A DNA stretch of 64,000 nucleotides from Pontibacter indicus (GTDB taxonomy: Bacteria; Bacteroidota; Bacteroidia; Cytophagales; Hymenobacteraceae): contig NZ_FTPP01000001.1 of assembly GCF_900156345.1 (NCBI RefSeq), positions 62,001 to 126,000 on the forward strand. The letters are read 5' to 3'. Below, piece by piece: positions 35,983 through 45,394 of this stretch. The translations under genes were made by a program, and so were the position numbers. A model generated the notes under the pieces. It searched no databases and was not told the origin of the DNA. It saw only the letters and a program-made list of their open reading frames with translations. Position 1 is the stretch's first letter. Each line of letters opens with the position of its first letter.

Positions 35983-38702
35983 CGCTTCGTGGAGGTTAAG
36001 AGTGCAACAGGGAAAGAGTGAAAGATTTCGGACAAAGGTATAGCCAGCCCAGCCTGTATGCGCTGGCCGCTAAACGAGTGCTGCCATACCTGTGGGGCTT
36101 CGGGAGGAAGGATTACCGTTGTATCGCCCCATACCTGTTCGCCCAGCGGCAACTCGCTTTCCGAAATAAGGCTGGTGAGCAGGCGTGGCACCACAACGAG
36201 ACACCAGTCGTTTTCGTGGTGCCTTGCAAAGGCCATGGCATTCCGGCTGTGTGCACCTTTCAGCTGGAGCGGAATGTAAGTACCCCTGTCAAACAGCGCT
36301 TTTTGTTCCTTGCGCAACCGGAGCACCTGGTGCAACAGGTATAGCTTGACCCGTGCGTCGGTGGGTGATGAGAGCAACTCCTGCAGCAATTCCTCGGACT
36401 GTTCTGCCGTTTTTATTTCCTGCAGAAACTGTTGCCTCAACTCGTAGTCCACGGGGCGTCGGTTGTCGGGGTCTACGAGGCTGAAGTCCCAGAGCTCGCA
36501 GCCCTGGTACACATCGGGTACGCCCGGGCAAGTGGTTTTAAGGAGCGTCTGGCAAAGCGAGTAAATCCAGCCAAAGTGCGCCGCTTTCCGGAAAAAGGGG
36601 AGGAAGGAGGCCATGAATCCCTCGTCTTCCTGCAGCAGTTTTTTCACCAGGTCCTTTGTCGCCGTTTCGTATTCCTCGTTCGGCTCGGACCAGTTGGTGT
36701 TCGTCTTGGCTTCGCGGAAGGCCTTCACCAGATACTCCTGTACCCGCTCCACCAGTGTGTCGTCCACCTGCCCATCGATCGGCATCACACCCAGCAGGGT
36801 TTGCAGGATAAAGTAAAGGTCATTTGCCGTCGGACTGTTCTGCTGGCTGTGCTGACGGGCCAGTTGCAGCCACTCCTGCGCGTTTTTCTCCCACTCATCC
36901 GGCAACTCGCTCAACACCTGCAGGCGCATGCGGGAGCCCTCGCCGCGTTTGGTGTCGTGCGTGGCGGTGGCGTTGATGGAGTGCGGATAGGTCTGCATGC
37001 GGTAGGCCATGCGCTCGTGGAAGTCGCGGCGGTCGAGGTTGAACACGTCCGGGCTGTTGCCCACTTCGTTGAGCGCCAGCAGGCGGTTGTAGTTGTAGAA
37101 GGTGGTGTCCTCTACGCCCTTGGCGGCCAGCGGCCCCGTGAACTGCTGACTGCGCATCACAAAGTAGAGCTTGTTCCGTTTTTGCTCTTCACTGTCCTGC
37201 TGCCCTGACTCAAACAAGGTGCGCAGGTGCTCCAGCTCGGCTTTCACATTAGGTGCTTTTTCATGGGCAATGGCAAAGGCTTTGTCCACCACCTCCAGGG
37301 CGGCAGCGGGCAACGGGAAGGTATGGCCGTAGATGCGGTACACCGGGAAAGAGGCCAGCAGTGTGGCCAGTGCATGGTGCCAGTTGTTGCCTTCCGAAGT
37401 AGTAGGCAGTAGCTCGCTGTCGCGCAGCAGTCGCAGCAGGTTTTGCAGCTCGCCCTGCATGTAGTTCTGCAGTATGAGCAGCTTCTTCTCGTACACGAGT
37501 TTTTCGTAGTCGAGCGGGGCTTCGGGTACGAGGCGGCGGTATACCTGCGTCAGTTTGCGTTCGCCCTCGGCGTCGGTATAGAGGTTGCTCACCCAGGCCA
37601 GAAAATCATAGCCGCTGTTGCCCTGTATCGGCCAGTAGTCGGGCATGTTTTCCTCACCTTCCAAAATCTTCTCCACCACCAGGTATACCTGCTCACCGGC
37701 CAATTCGCGCAGTTGCGTCAGGTACTTGTCCGGGTCGAAGAGGCCGTCGACGTGGTCCACCCGCAGGCCCTGCACCAGTTGCCGCATGCAGAGCTCTTTG
37801 ATGAACTGGTGGTAATGCGCAAACACTTCCTCCCGCTCCATGGCCGTGCAGATGAGGTCGTTGACGGTGAAGAATCGGCGGTAATTAATCTGCTTTTCCG
37901 TTTCCTGCCAGTGCGTAAGGACATAGTATTGTTGCCCCAGTAGCTCCTTTAATGCAGACTCGTCTTCGTTTATAACTTGCAGCTCGTTGGCTATACCTTG
38001 CGTTAATTCAGATTGGGCCTGCGTTGTCTTATAGAGCGCCTGTTTCGCCTGCTCCCACTCGTTCGGGTCGATTCTGTCCTGCGCCATCAGTTGCTCCAGC
38101 TTTTGCACCTGCTCTGCCAGCTGCGTTTTGGCACTGCCTGCCGTGAGTTTTTCCGCAACACGCTCCAGCAGGAAGGTATAACTGTTGATGCTGACCGGGT
38201 ATACATTGTCGAAATAATTGAGCCGGAAGCCATGTTCGTCGAACGTGATGTTGATCTGCCCCTGTTTGAGTACATCCTCCAACGGCTCACCCAGAAAGGG
38301 CACCATCAGCTGGCCTTTAAAGTCAGGATGGCTGAAGTTGACGTCGAAGAAGGTATAGTAGCGGGATTTTTGTCCTTTCTCCAGCACGTCCATCAGCCAG
38401 GCGTTTTTCGGATGGAAGGCCATGTGGTTGGGCACGATGTCCTGCAGCCAGCCCATGCCGTGCGCTTTCAGTTCGTCGGCAATTTCCTGTAGCTCTTCCA
38501 TGGTGCCCACCTCAGGGTTAAGCTGGTGCGGGTCCGTGACGTCGTAGCCATGCTCGCTTCCGGGACGGGCCGTAAAAAATGGAGCGGCATAGATCGTGCT
38601 GATGCCCAGGTCCCGCAGATAGGGAAGTATGTTTTTGAGATCCCGCAAGGTAAACTTTGGCGAGAGCTGCACTCTGTAGGTAGAGGAAGGTATGTAGACC
38701 AT
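35979..38702 (-). CDS. treY: Malto-oligosyltrehalose synthase
   Basis: Converts the reducing-end glucose of maltodextrins into a terminal trehalose unit by intramolecular transglucosylation. A 907-residue GH13_26 protein opening STYRVQLSPKFTLRDLKNILPYL, with GSEHGYDVTDPHQLNPE, IVPNHMA, nucleophile Asp in LRVDHVDGLFDP (near 316), acid Glu in VVEKILEGEENMP, and ATHDTKRGEGSRMRLQVLSE. It includes the helical insertion typical of TreY. TreZ (41302-43146) is in the same operon and releases the trehalose. Confidence 0.95.
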   Translation of the reverse strand: MVYIPSSTYRVQLSPKFTLRDLKNILPYLRDLGISTIYAAPFFTARPGSEHGYDVTDPHQLNPEVGTMEELQEIADELKAHGMGWLQDIVPNHMAFHPKNAWLMDVLEKGQKSRYYTFFDVNFSHPDFKGQLMVPFLGEPLEDVLKQGQINITFDEHGFRLNYFDNVYPVSINSYTFLLERVAEKLTAGSAKTQLAEQVQKLEQLMAQDRIDPNEWEQAKQALYKTTQAQSELTQGIANELQVINEDESALKELLGQQYYVLTHWQETEKQINYRRFFTVNDLICTAMEREEVFAHYHQFIKELCMRQLVQGLRVDHVDGLFDPDKYLTQLRELAGEQVYLVVEKILEGEENMPDYWPIQGNSGYDFLAWVSNLYTDAEGERKLTQVYRRLVPEAPLDYEKLVYEKKLLILQNYMQGELQNLLRLLRDSELLPTTSEGNNWHHALATLLASFPVYRIYGHTFPLPAAALEVVDKAFAIAHEKAPNVKAELEHLRTLFESGQQDSEEQKRNKLYFVMRSQQFTGPLAAKGVEDTTFYNYNRLLALNEVGNSPDVFNLDRRDFHERMAYRMQTYPHSINATATHDTKRGEGSRMRLQVLSELPDEWEKNAQEWLQLARQHSQQNSPTANDLYFILQTLLGVMPIDGQVDDTLVERVQEYLVKAFREAKTNTNWSEPNEEYETATKDLVKKLLQEDEGFMASFLPFFRKAAHFGWIYSLCQTLLKTTCPGVPDVYQGCELWDFSLVDPDNRRPVDYELRQQFLQEIKTAEQSEELLQELLSSPTDARVKLYLLHQVLRLRKEQKALFDRGTYIPLQLKGAHSRNAMAFARHHENDWCLVVVPRLLTSLISESELPLGEQVWGDTTVILPPEAPQVWQHSFSGQRIQAGLAIPLSEIFHSFPVALLTSTKR

Positions 38703-38751
38703 GTTGTTTTCTTAGTTTAGCTGTAGAGCGAAAGGTTCTTGTGTCGGCAAG

Positions 38752-41175
38752 TTAAAGCTTGAGGTTCAGGCTCTCGTACAGGTCTTTGAAATGCCTGCAC
38801 CAGGCATCATCCTCCGTGCTTTTTCCGTCCTGATTTTTGCATCTGGCTTCGTAGGTGGTCTGGTGCATCCGGTAGGCGATGTTCTGCGACTGCCAGTATT
38901 GGGGCTGCAGCTTCGAGCCATTGATGACTGTCAGGAGCTCGGTCAGGTAGAGCATGTGCTCCGTATCGTTAGGGTGCTCCTCCAGGTAGCGCATAGCCTT
39001 CTCCACGTGTGCGGTGGCGGCATAATTCACGGCATCTTCGTCCAGTTTCACGCCCATGCGCTCCACCTCTTTCAGCAGTTTGAGCACAGTGTCCACATCC
39101 ACCCATTCTGCCTTTAGCGCTTCAAGCAGACGACCCGTTACGATGTAGTCCACCGTGATTTGCAGCGGGCGGGGCAGCTTCATGTCGACGCTTTTGATGG
39201 CAGCCATGAGCGGATAGTTGTTGTCGTATACCTGTTGGAAGTCATGCTCCAGTGCCCGCAGCGTTTGCCCCATCACCTGGTCCAGTATCTTTTTCTGATC
39301 GTCGCGGAACAGATGCCAGAACGAGTAGTTGTGCGATTCGAAGTGCTTGTCGAGCAGCATGATCACCTCGGTGATCTTGCCCTTTTCGAAAGCGGTGCTG
39401 AGTTCGTGATGCAGCGCGGCAAAGGCATCGGCACTCACGTATTTGCGCACACCCCCGAACAACTGGTGATCGCCGATGTGCAGCACGGCAAACGACACGT
39501 CGGCTTCCTCCCAGGTGATGGTTGAGCGAATGTGGGCTTTGCCGATGGCCAGTCGCTGCCGGCCTGCCTCCAGCAGCTCGTAATACTCCGAATTGGCTTT
39601 GTAGCTGTAGAGTGGTAGTTCCTCCGGCGTGTCGGTAAAGAGGGACGACACAGCGTAGTGGGCGCCAACGCGGAGCAGGTCCAGTTGGGTAGGCTGCACA
39701 ATCTTGTAGTAGGCTTTGGAAGCGTCGCCGTATTCCTTGTTATTGCTTTTGGCCCGTCTCAGGAAGTCCACAAAAGTTGTTTCGTAGTCTTCGCCGCTCA
39801 GGTCTTTGGCCAGTTGCAGGGCGCGGGTGGCGTATAGGATGTCCTGCATGGTTTCGATTCCGGTCACTTCGTCGAAAAACCAGCCGCAACTCGTGTACAT
39901 GAGCATGGCGTGGTACTGCATTTCGAGCAATTTCAGAAACCGGACCTGCTCTTCCTTGCTTAGGTCGCGGTCGCAATGCGCACGTATGAACTCCTGCACA
40001 TGGGCCTCATTCCGGTCCATGATCACCTCGATGTAGTCGTTTCGGGTTTGCCAGGGATCCGCGCCCAGGTGTAGCATTTCCCGCTCGTAGAGGGGCTCCA
40101 GTTGGTCGCGCATCCAATCAAAGGCTTCTCGCACCGGCGCCCGCCAGGCCTGGTTCCAGTCATCGTGACCACCGGTATGGCAACCGCAGTCGCTCCGCCA
40201 GCGCTCCACACCGTGCATGCAGCTCCAGGAGGTGTTTTCGATGATCTCAGCTTCGTACTTAGGCGGATATAGTTCCAGGTACTCGCCGTAGATGGTGAGG
40301 TTGGCCAAATGTTCCTGCTCGATGTGGTGCAGGGCGTAGGAGAGGGCCATCTCGCCGAAGCGGTGGTGGTGGCCGTAGGTTTCGCCATCGGTGGCGATGT
40401 GCATCAGCTGCGGGGCTTCGTTATGCGCGTCGAAGGTGCTGGTGAGCCGGTGCGCGAATTTCTCACCGCTCTCCAACAGACCCTCAAAAGCAATGGCCTG
40501 CGACACGGGCGCATCATAAAAAAACAGCGCAATCGTGCGGCCCGAAGGCAGGGTACAGCGGTAAGGTCGTTTCGGATCAATCTTGGCGCCTGTCGCATCG
40601 TGCCATTCCCTATCGTCGATCTTGCGGTAGCGTTTGGCCTGATAGGGAGACAGGATTGTGAACTTGATCCCATGCTCGGCCAGCACTTCAAGCGTGGCTG
40701 TATTGGCAGCTGTTTCGCCCAGCCACATCCCCTCCGGGTCGCGGCCAAAGCGCTTCCGGAAGTCGTAAATACCCCAGATCACCTGCGTATGTTGGTCGCG
40801 CTTACTAGCCAACGGCATGATCATGTGGTTGTATACTTGCGCCAGCGCGGCACCATGCCCTGAGAAACGCCTCTGGCTCTCCTTGTCGGCATCCAGAATG
40901 GACTGGTAAATGTCAGGTGCTTTCTTCTCCATCCACTCGAGCAAAGTAGGGCCGAAGTTGAAGCTCATGCGGGCATAGTTATTCATAATGTCCACAATCT
41001 GGCCCTTGCCGTTTTGGATGCGGGAGGCCGTGTTGCGGGCGTAGCATTCGTCCGTAATGCGCTCGTTCCAATCGTGGTAGGGGTGCGCAGACTCCTGCAG
41101 CTCCACCTCGTTAAGCCAGGGGTTTTCGCGGGGCGGCTGGTAAAAGTGACCGTGAATGCAGATGTACTTGTTCAT
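38752..41175 (-). CDS. GH57 family glycoside hydrolase with DUF3536 domain
   Basis: An 807-residue protein. I chose the ATG at 41175 because the family text MNKYICIHGHFYQPPREN follows. The N-terminal GH57 (beta/alpha)7 domain carries MWLGETAANTATLEVLAEHG, where the Glu is the expected nucleophile, and ATDGETYGHHHRFGE further on. The rest matches the DUF3536 layout, with TSCGWFFDEVTGIETMQDI and a helical C-terminus. GH57 includes amylases and branching enzymes; the substrate of this subgroup is unproven. Located between treY and treZ in one operon, so an alpha-glucan substrate is likely. Confidence 0.9.
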   Translation of the reverse strand: MNKYICIHGHFYQPPRENPWLNEVELQESAHPYHDWNERITDECYARNTASRIQNGKGQIVDIMNNYARMSFNFGPTLLEWMEKKAPDIYQSILDADKESQRRFSGHGAALAQVYNHMIMPLASKRDQHTQVIWGIYDFRKRFGRDPEGMWLGETAANTATLEVLAEHGIKFTILSPYQAKRYRKIDDREWHDATGAKIDPKRPYRCTLPSGRTIALFFYDAPVSQAIAFEGLLESGEKFAHRLTSTFDAHNEAPQLMHIATDGETYGHHHRFGEMALSYALHHIEQEHLANLTIYGEYLELYPPKYEAEIIENTSWSCMHGVERWRSDCGCHTGGHDDWNQAWRAPVREAFDWMRDQLEPLYEREMLHLGADPWQTRNDYIEVIMDRNEAHVQEFIRAHCDRDLSKEEQVRFLKLLEMQYHAMLMYTSCGWFFDEVTGIETMQDILYATRALQLAKDLSGEDYETTFVDFLRRAKSNNKEYGDASKAYYKIVQPTQLDLLRVGAHYAVSSLFTDTPEELPLYSYKANSEYYELLEAGRQRLAIGKAHIRSTITWEEADVSFAVLHIGDHQLFGGVRKYVSADAFAALHHELSTAFEKGKITEVIMLLDKHFESHNYSFWHLFRDDQKKILDQVMGQTLRALEHDFQQVYDNNYPLMAAIKSVDMKLPRPLQITVDYIVTGRLLEALKAEWVDVDTVLKLLKEVERMGVKLDEDAVNYAATAHVEKAMRYLEEHPNDTEHMLYLTELLTVINGSKLQPQYWQSQNIAYRMHQTTYEARCKNQDGKSTEDDAWCRHFKDLYESLNLKL

Positions 41176-41301
41176 TTTTTTGACAAAAGACTGTTTGACA
41201 AAGGCCGAAAGACGTGAGGTATACCTGTTGGTGCCTTTGCTATACCTGATTCGTCTGGAAACTGCCCTCTTTTTTGCGTTTAAGGTATAGCCACGCAAGC
41301 A

Positions 41302-43146
41302 TCACATTATGGTGTTGCTTTGGAATACAGTGACCGAAGCGGCTGGTAATTCTATTTCCTGACCTGCCTGCACTTGCTGAGGCAGTTCCATACCTTCCCC
41401 GCCATACCTGCTTTCCACCGAGCTTAACACCAATTCCCAATCAGCGCCAACTTCTTTTACTAGCTGTATTTTTTGAGGTTGATTACTTATGTTAAACAAG
41501 GTATACAGATACGGACTTTCACCTGAATGGATCAGATGTAGTACCTGGGTATGGTGGTCGGCGGAAACGTGCAGGCGGGTTTTGTCGGGCCTGGCCAGGG
41601 CAGGAGCTGACTTGCGGAGCTTGATAAGTGCTTTGTAGAAGTCGCGCAGTTGGCGGTGCTTTTCGCTGTGCTCATAGCTGCGCTGCAGTTTCGACTTGTT
41701 GAACGTCTCTTCGGACTGCGGGTCGGGGGCTTCACCCTGCCACGCAAAAGCCGAGAACTCTTCCTTCCTGCCGTTGCGCACGGCCTCAACCAGGTCTTTG
41801 TCGGAGTGGCTCACAAAGTATAAGAAAGGATTTTCCTCACCATACTCCTCGCCCATGAACAACATTGGGGTAAAAGGGGAGAGGAGCACGAGCCCTGCCG
41901 CTACTTTGAGCAGGTCATCCGAGACCAGCTGCGTCAGTCGCTCGCCGAGCATGCGGTTGCCCACCTGGTCGTGGTTCTGGGAGCAGACCACAAACTGCCG
42001 GGCGGGGTTGGCCGTGGCATCGCTGCCGAAGGTGCGTTTGCGGTGCTCGGAGTAAAGGCCATCGTACACAAAGCCGTGCTGCAGCGCTTTCTGCAACTGC
42101 TCCAGCTTCCCGAAATCGCTGTAATAGCCGGAATCCTCACCCGTGAGCAGGGCGTGCACGGCATGGTGAAAATCGTCACTCCATTGTGCCGCCAGTCCGT
42201 AGCCCCCTTTTTCCATCGGGTTGATGACGCGCACATCGTTCAGGTCGCTTTCGGCTATCAGAATAAAGTGCCTGCCCAGTTGCTGTTCCAGGTGCTCCAC
42301 ATGCTCCTGCAACTCCTGCAGAAAGTGTTTGGCGCCTGTGTCCAGAATAGCGTGCACGGCGTCGAGGCGAAGGGCGTCGATGTGGTAGTCGCGCAGCCAG
42401 AGCAGGGCGTTCTGGATGAAGAAGTTGCGCACGTGGTCGCTGTGGGCGTCATCGAAGTTAAGCGACTTACCCCAGGGCGTGTTATACTTGTCGGTAAAGT
42501 AAGGCCCGAAATCGTTGAGGTAGTTGCCTTCCGGACCCAGGTGATTGTAGACCACATCCAGCACCACAGCTATACCTGCGGCGTGGCAGGCATTTACCAG
42601 TTCTTTCAGGCCATCCGGACCACCATATGAGTTTTGTACCGCCGAAGGGTATACGCCATCATACCCCCAGTTGCGGCTGCCCGGAAATTGCGCGACTGGC
42701 ATCAGCTCAATCGCTGTTATACCCAAGTCCACAAGATCAGGCAGCTTATCGATAACGCCCTGAAAGGTGCCTTCTTCCGAGAAAGTGCCCACGTGCAACT
42801 CATAGATAATGTACTGCTCCAACGGCAGCGGCTTCCAGCTTTTATCGGTCCACGCAAAAGCAGTATGATCGACCACGGCGGAGGGTTCGTGCACACCGTC
42901 GGGCTGGTGCTGCGAGGCGGGATCAGGGCGCTCCGTCTCCCCGTCGAGCCGGAAGGTATAGAGGGCGCCGGGGCCTGTCACTTCGCTCAAACCGGTCCAG
43001 TAGCCGAAGGCTTCGCGCTGCAGCGGCATTATCTTATCATTATCTTTTAGCACCACATCTACCTGTTCCGCCGCCGGTGCCCACACCGTGAACAGCGTTC
43101 CTTTTTCCGGGCTGTAGTGTGCTCCTATTTCTCTCGTTATGCTCAT
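41302..43146 (-). CDS. treZ: Malto-oligosyltrehalose trehalohydrolase
   Basis: Releases trehalose from the malto-oligosyltrehalose made by TreY. A 614-residue protein: CBM48-like N-terminal domain (FTVWAPAAEQVDVVL), GH13_10 barrel with ELMPVAQFPGSRNWGYDGVY, VVLDVVYNHLGPEGNYL, nucleophile Asp in IDALRLDAVHAILDTG (near 259), acid Glu in LIAESDLND, and CSQNHDQVGNRM. First gene of the minus-strand operon, divergent from glgE across a 211-bp spacer (43147-43357) that must hold promoters for both directions and carries two adjacent GGTATA copies near 43262. Confidence 0.95.
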   Translation of the reverse strand: MSITREIGAHYSPEKGTLFTVWAPAAEQVDVVLKDNDKIMPLQREAFGYWTGLSEVTGPGALYTFRLDGETERPDPASQHQPDGVHEPSAVVDHTAFAWTDKSWKPLPLEQYIIYELHVGTFSEEGTFQGVIDKLPDLVDLGITAIELMPVAQFPGSRNWGYDGVYPSAVQNSYGGPDGLKELVNACHAAGIAVVLDVVYNHLGPEGNYLNDFGPYFTDKYNTPWGKSLNFDDAHSDHVRNFFIQNALLWLRDYHIDALRLDAVHAILDTGAKHFLQELQEHVEHLEQQLGRHFILIAESDLNDVRVINPMEKGGYGLAAQWSDDFHHAVHALLTGEDSGYYSDFGKLEQLQKALQHGFVYDGLYSEHRKRTFGSDATANPARQFVVCSQNHDQVGNRMLGERLTQLVSDDLLKVAAGLVLLSPFTPMLFMGEEYGEENPFLYFVSHSDKDLVEAVRNGRKEEFSAFAWQGEAPDPQSEETFNKSKLQRSYEHSEKHRQLRDFYKALIKLRKSAPALARPDKTRLHVSADHHTQVLHLIHSGESPYLYTLFNISNQPQKIQLVKEVGADWELVLSSVESRYGGEGMELPQQVQAGQEIELPAASVTVFQSNTIM

Positions 43147-43357
43147 AAAGTATCCTTTTACGCCTGATTTCTAACTGGCATATACGGCTTTAGGTTGTTC
43201 TTTTTTGGCCGATAAAACTTTTCCCGATTCCAAAGTGGTCCTGGAACCGGCTTAACATAGGGTATAGGTATAGCTGCGTATTTTGGGCCGAAACCTATTG
43301 CGCGCGCATGCAGTACCTATTAGCTATTCTTCATCAAAATCAGGAAAAATAGCATAC

Positions 43358-45379
43358 ATGGAAGCACTGGAAGGAACCAAAAGGGTTGTCATCGAGAACG
43401 TGAAGCCGCAGGTAAACTGTGGGCAGTATCCAATCAAACGCATCGTGGGAGAGGAGGTCGAAGTGACGGCAGACGTGTTTGGAGATGGCCATGATGAAGT
43501 AAAAGCCGTGCTGCTCTACCGTCATTCCAAAAAGAAAAAATGGAGCGAGGTGCCCATGACTTTTCTGGGCAACGACCACTGGCAGGCCACCTTCACCCCC
43601 GACAGCATGGGTACCTTCGAGTACACCCTGCAGGGCTGGATCGACCACTTCTATAGCTGGCAAAAAGGACTAAAGAAAAAGTTTGAAGCAAACCAGGACA
43701 TTACCGTTGAGTTGCAGATAGGCGCACAACTGCTTGAGGAGTCTGCCAATACCGCCAAGCCGGGCCAGCAGAAGCGTCTGCGCAAATGGGCCGAGCAGCT
43801 CAACAGACCGGGCTCCGTTGCCGACGCCGTGACACTGGCCACCAGTCCGGAGGTGTCGGACCTGATGCACGCCTGCTGCGATCGCCAGAATGTGACGAAT
43901 TACCACAAAATACTGACCGTGGAAGTGGAGCGCCAGAAAGCGCTTTTCAGCACCTGGTATGAGTTCTTCCCGCGCTCCGCCGCGCAGGAGGCAGGCCGCC
44001 ACGGCACCTTCCAGGACTGCGAGCGGCTGTTGCCCCGCATCGCCGAGATGGGCTTCGACACGATCTACCTGCCGCCCATACACCCCATTGGCCACGCGTT
44101 CCGCAAAGGCAAGAACAACTCGGTTACCTCGCAGCCCGGCGAGCCAGGTTCGCCCTGGGCCATTGGTGCCGAAACCGGCGGACATAAAAGCATTTTGCCG
44201 GAGCTGGGGACTTTGGACGAATTCCGCCATTTTGTGCAGACGGCCCGCGAGCACGGCATCGAAGTCGCGCTGGACTTTGCCATTCAGTGCTCGCCCGACC
44301 ACCCCTATGTGAAGGAGCACCCGCAATGGTTTAAGTGGCGACCCGATGGTACGGTGCAATATGCCGAGAACCCACCCAAGAAATACCAGGATGTGCTGCC
44401 TGTCAACTTCGAAACCGAGGACTGGCAAAACCTGTGGCTAGAGCTTAAGAGCATCGTCACGCACTGGATTGAGCAGGGCGTGCACATTTTCCGGGTCGAT
44501 AATCCTCATACCAAGCCATTTGCGTTTTGGGAATGGATGATCCGGGAAGTGCGCCAGCAGTACCCGCAGGTAATCTTCCTGGCAGAGGCCTTTACGCGTC
44601 CGCGCGTGATGGAGCGGCTCGGCAAGATCGGCTTCACACAATCCTATACCTACTTCACGTGGCGCAATACAGCCGCCGAGATCAAAGAGTACATGCGCGA
44701 GCTCACCAAAACCGAGATGCGCGACTTCTACCGTCCTAACTTCTGGCCCAACACGCCGGATATTTTGCCCTACGAACTGCAGACGGGTGGCGAGGCGGCG
44801 CACATTGCCCGCGTGGTGATGGCGGCAACACTGTCTTCTAACTACGGTCTGTACGGTCCAGTTTACGAGTTTGGCATTAACACACCGGTGCAAGGCAAGG
44901 AGGAGTACTGGGACTCGGAGAAGTATGAGGTCTACCACTGGGACTGGGGCAAACTGACCAAGATCCGTGAGGTCATCACCAAAATAAACAAGATACGGCA
45001 GGTGAACCCCGCGCTGCAAACCACCTGGAACATTGCCTTCGGCGACACCGACAATCCGCAACTGCTGTGCTATGCCAAGTGGGACAGCAGCTACCGCAAC
45101 AAGATGCTGATGGTGGTGAACCTAGACCCACACAACACGCAGGCCGGCTGGGTGCAGGTGCCACTGCACGCCCTGCACATGGACAGCTCTCAGCAGTACA
45201 TGGTGCACGACCTGATCACCGAACACAAGTATACTTGGAACAGTGAGTGGAATTACGTGGAGCTCCGGCCGCACGAAATGCCAGTGCACGTGTTCCGCAT
45301 CGAAACCGCAAACCCCGGCATGGGCCACGACAGCCTGGACGACAACTGGCTGCCCGACGACCACGGCAAACACGAATAA
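43358..45379 (+). CDS. glgE: Alpha-1,4-glucan:maltose-1-phosphate maltosyltransferase
   Basis: Extends alpha-glucan with maltose units from maltose-1-phosphate, releasing phosphate. With the ATG at 43358 it is 673 residues. The N-terminal beta domains start at RVVIENVKPQVNCGQYPIK. The GH13_3 barrel has IYLPPIHPIGHAFRKGKNN, nucleophile Asp in IFRVDNPHTKPFAFWEW (near 381), acid Glu in IFLAEAFTRPRVMERLGK, and SYTYFTWRNTAAEI. Next downstream is treS-mak, which makes its substrate, then glgB, which branches its product. Confidence 0.95.
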   Translation: MEALEGTKRVVIENVKPQVNCGQYPIKRIVGEEVEVTADVFGDGHDEVKAVLLYRHSKKKKWSEVPMTFLGNDHWQATFTPDSMGTFEYTLQGWIDHFYSWQKGLKKKFEANQDITVELQIGAQLLEESANTAKPGQQKRLRKWAEQLNRPGSVADAVTLATSPEVSDLMHACCDRQNVTNYHKILTVEVERQKALFSTWYEFFPRSAAQEAGRHGTFQDCERLLPRIAEMGFDTIYLPPIHPIGHAFRKGKNNSVTSQPGEPGSPWAIGAETGGHKSILPELGTLDEFRHFVQTAREHGIEVALDFAIQCSPDHPYVKEHPQWFKWRPDGTVQYAENPPKKYQDVLPVNFETEDWQNLWLELKSIVTHWIEQGVHIFRVDNPHTKPFAFWEWMIREVRQQYPQVIFLAEAFTRPRVMERLGKIGFTQSYTYFTWRNTAAEIKEYMRELTKTEMRDFYRPNFWPNTPDILPYELQTGGEAAHIARVVMAATLSSNYGLYGPVYEFGINTPVQGKEEYWDSEKYEVYHWDWGKLTKIREVITKINKIRQVNPALQTTWNIAFGDTDNPQLLCYAKWDSSYRNKMLMVVNLDPHNTQAGWVQVPLHALHMDSSQQYMVHDLITEHKYTWNSEWNYVELRPHEMPVHVFRIETANPGMGHDSLDDNWLPDDHGKHE

Positions 45380-45394
45380 AACCGATAAAACTAT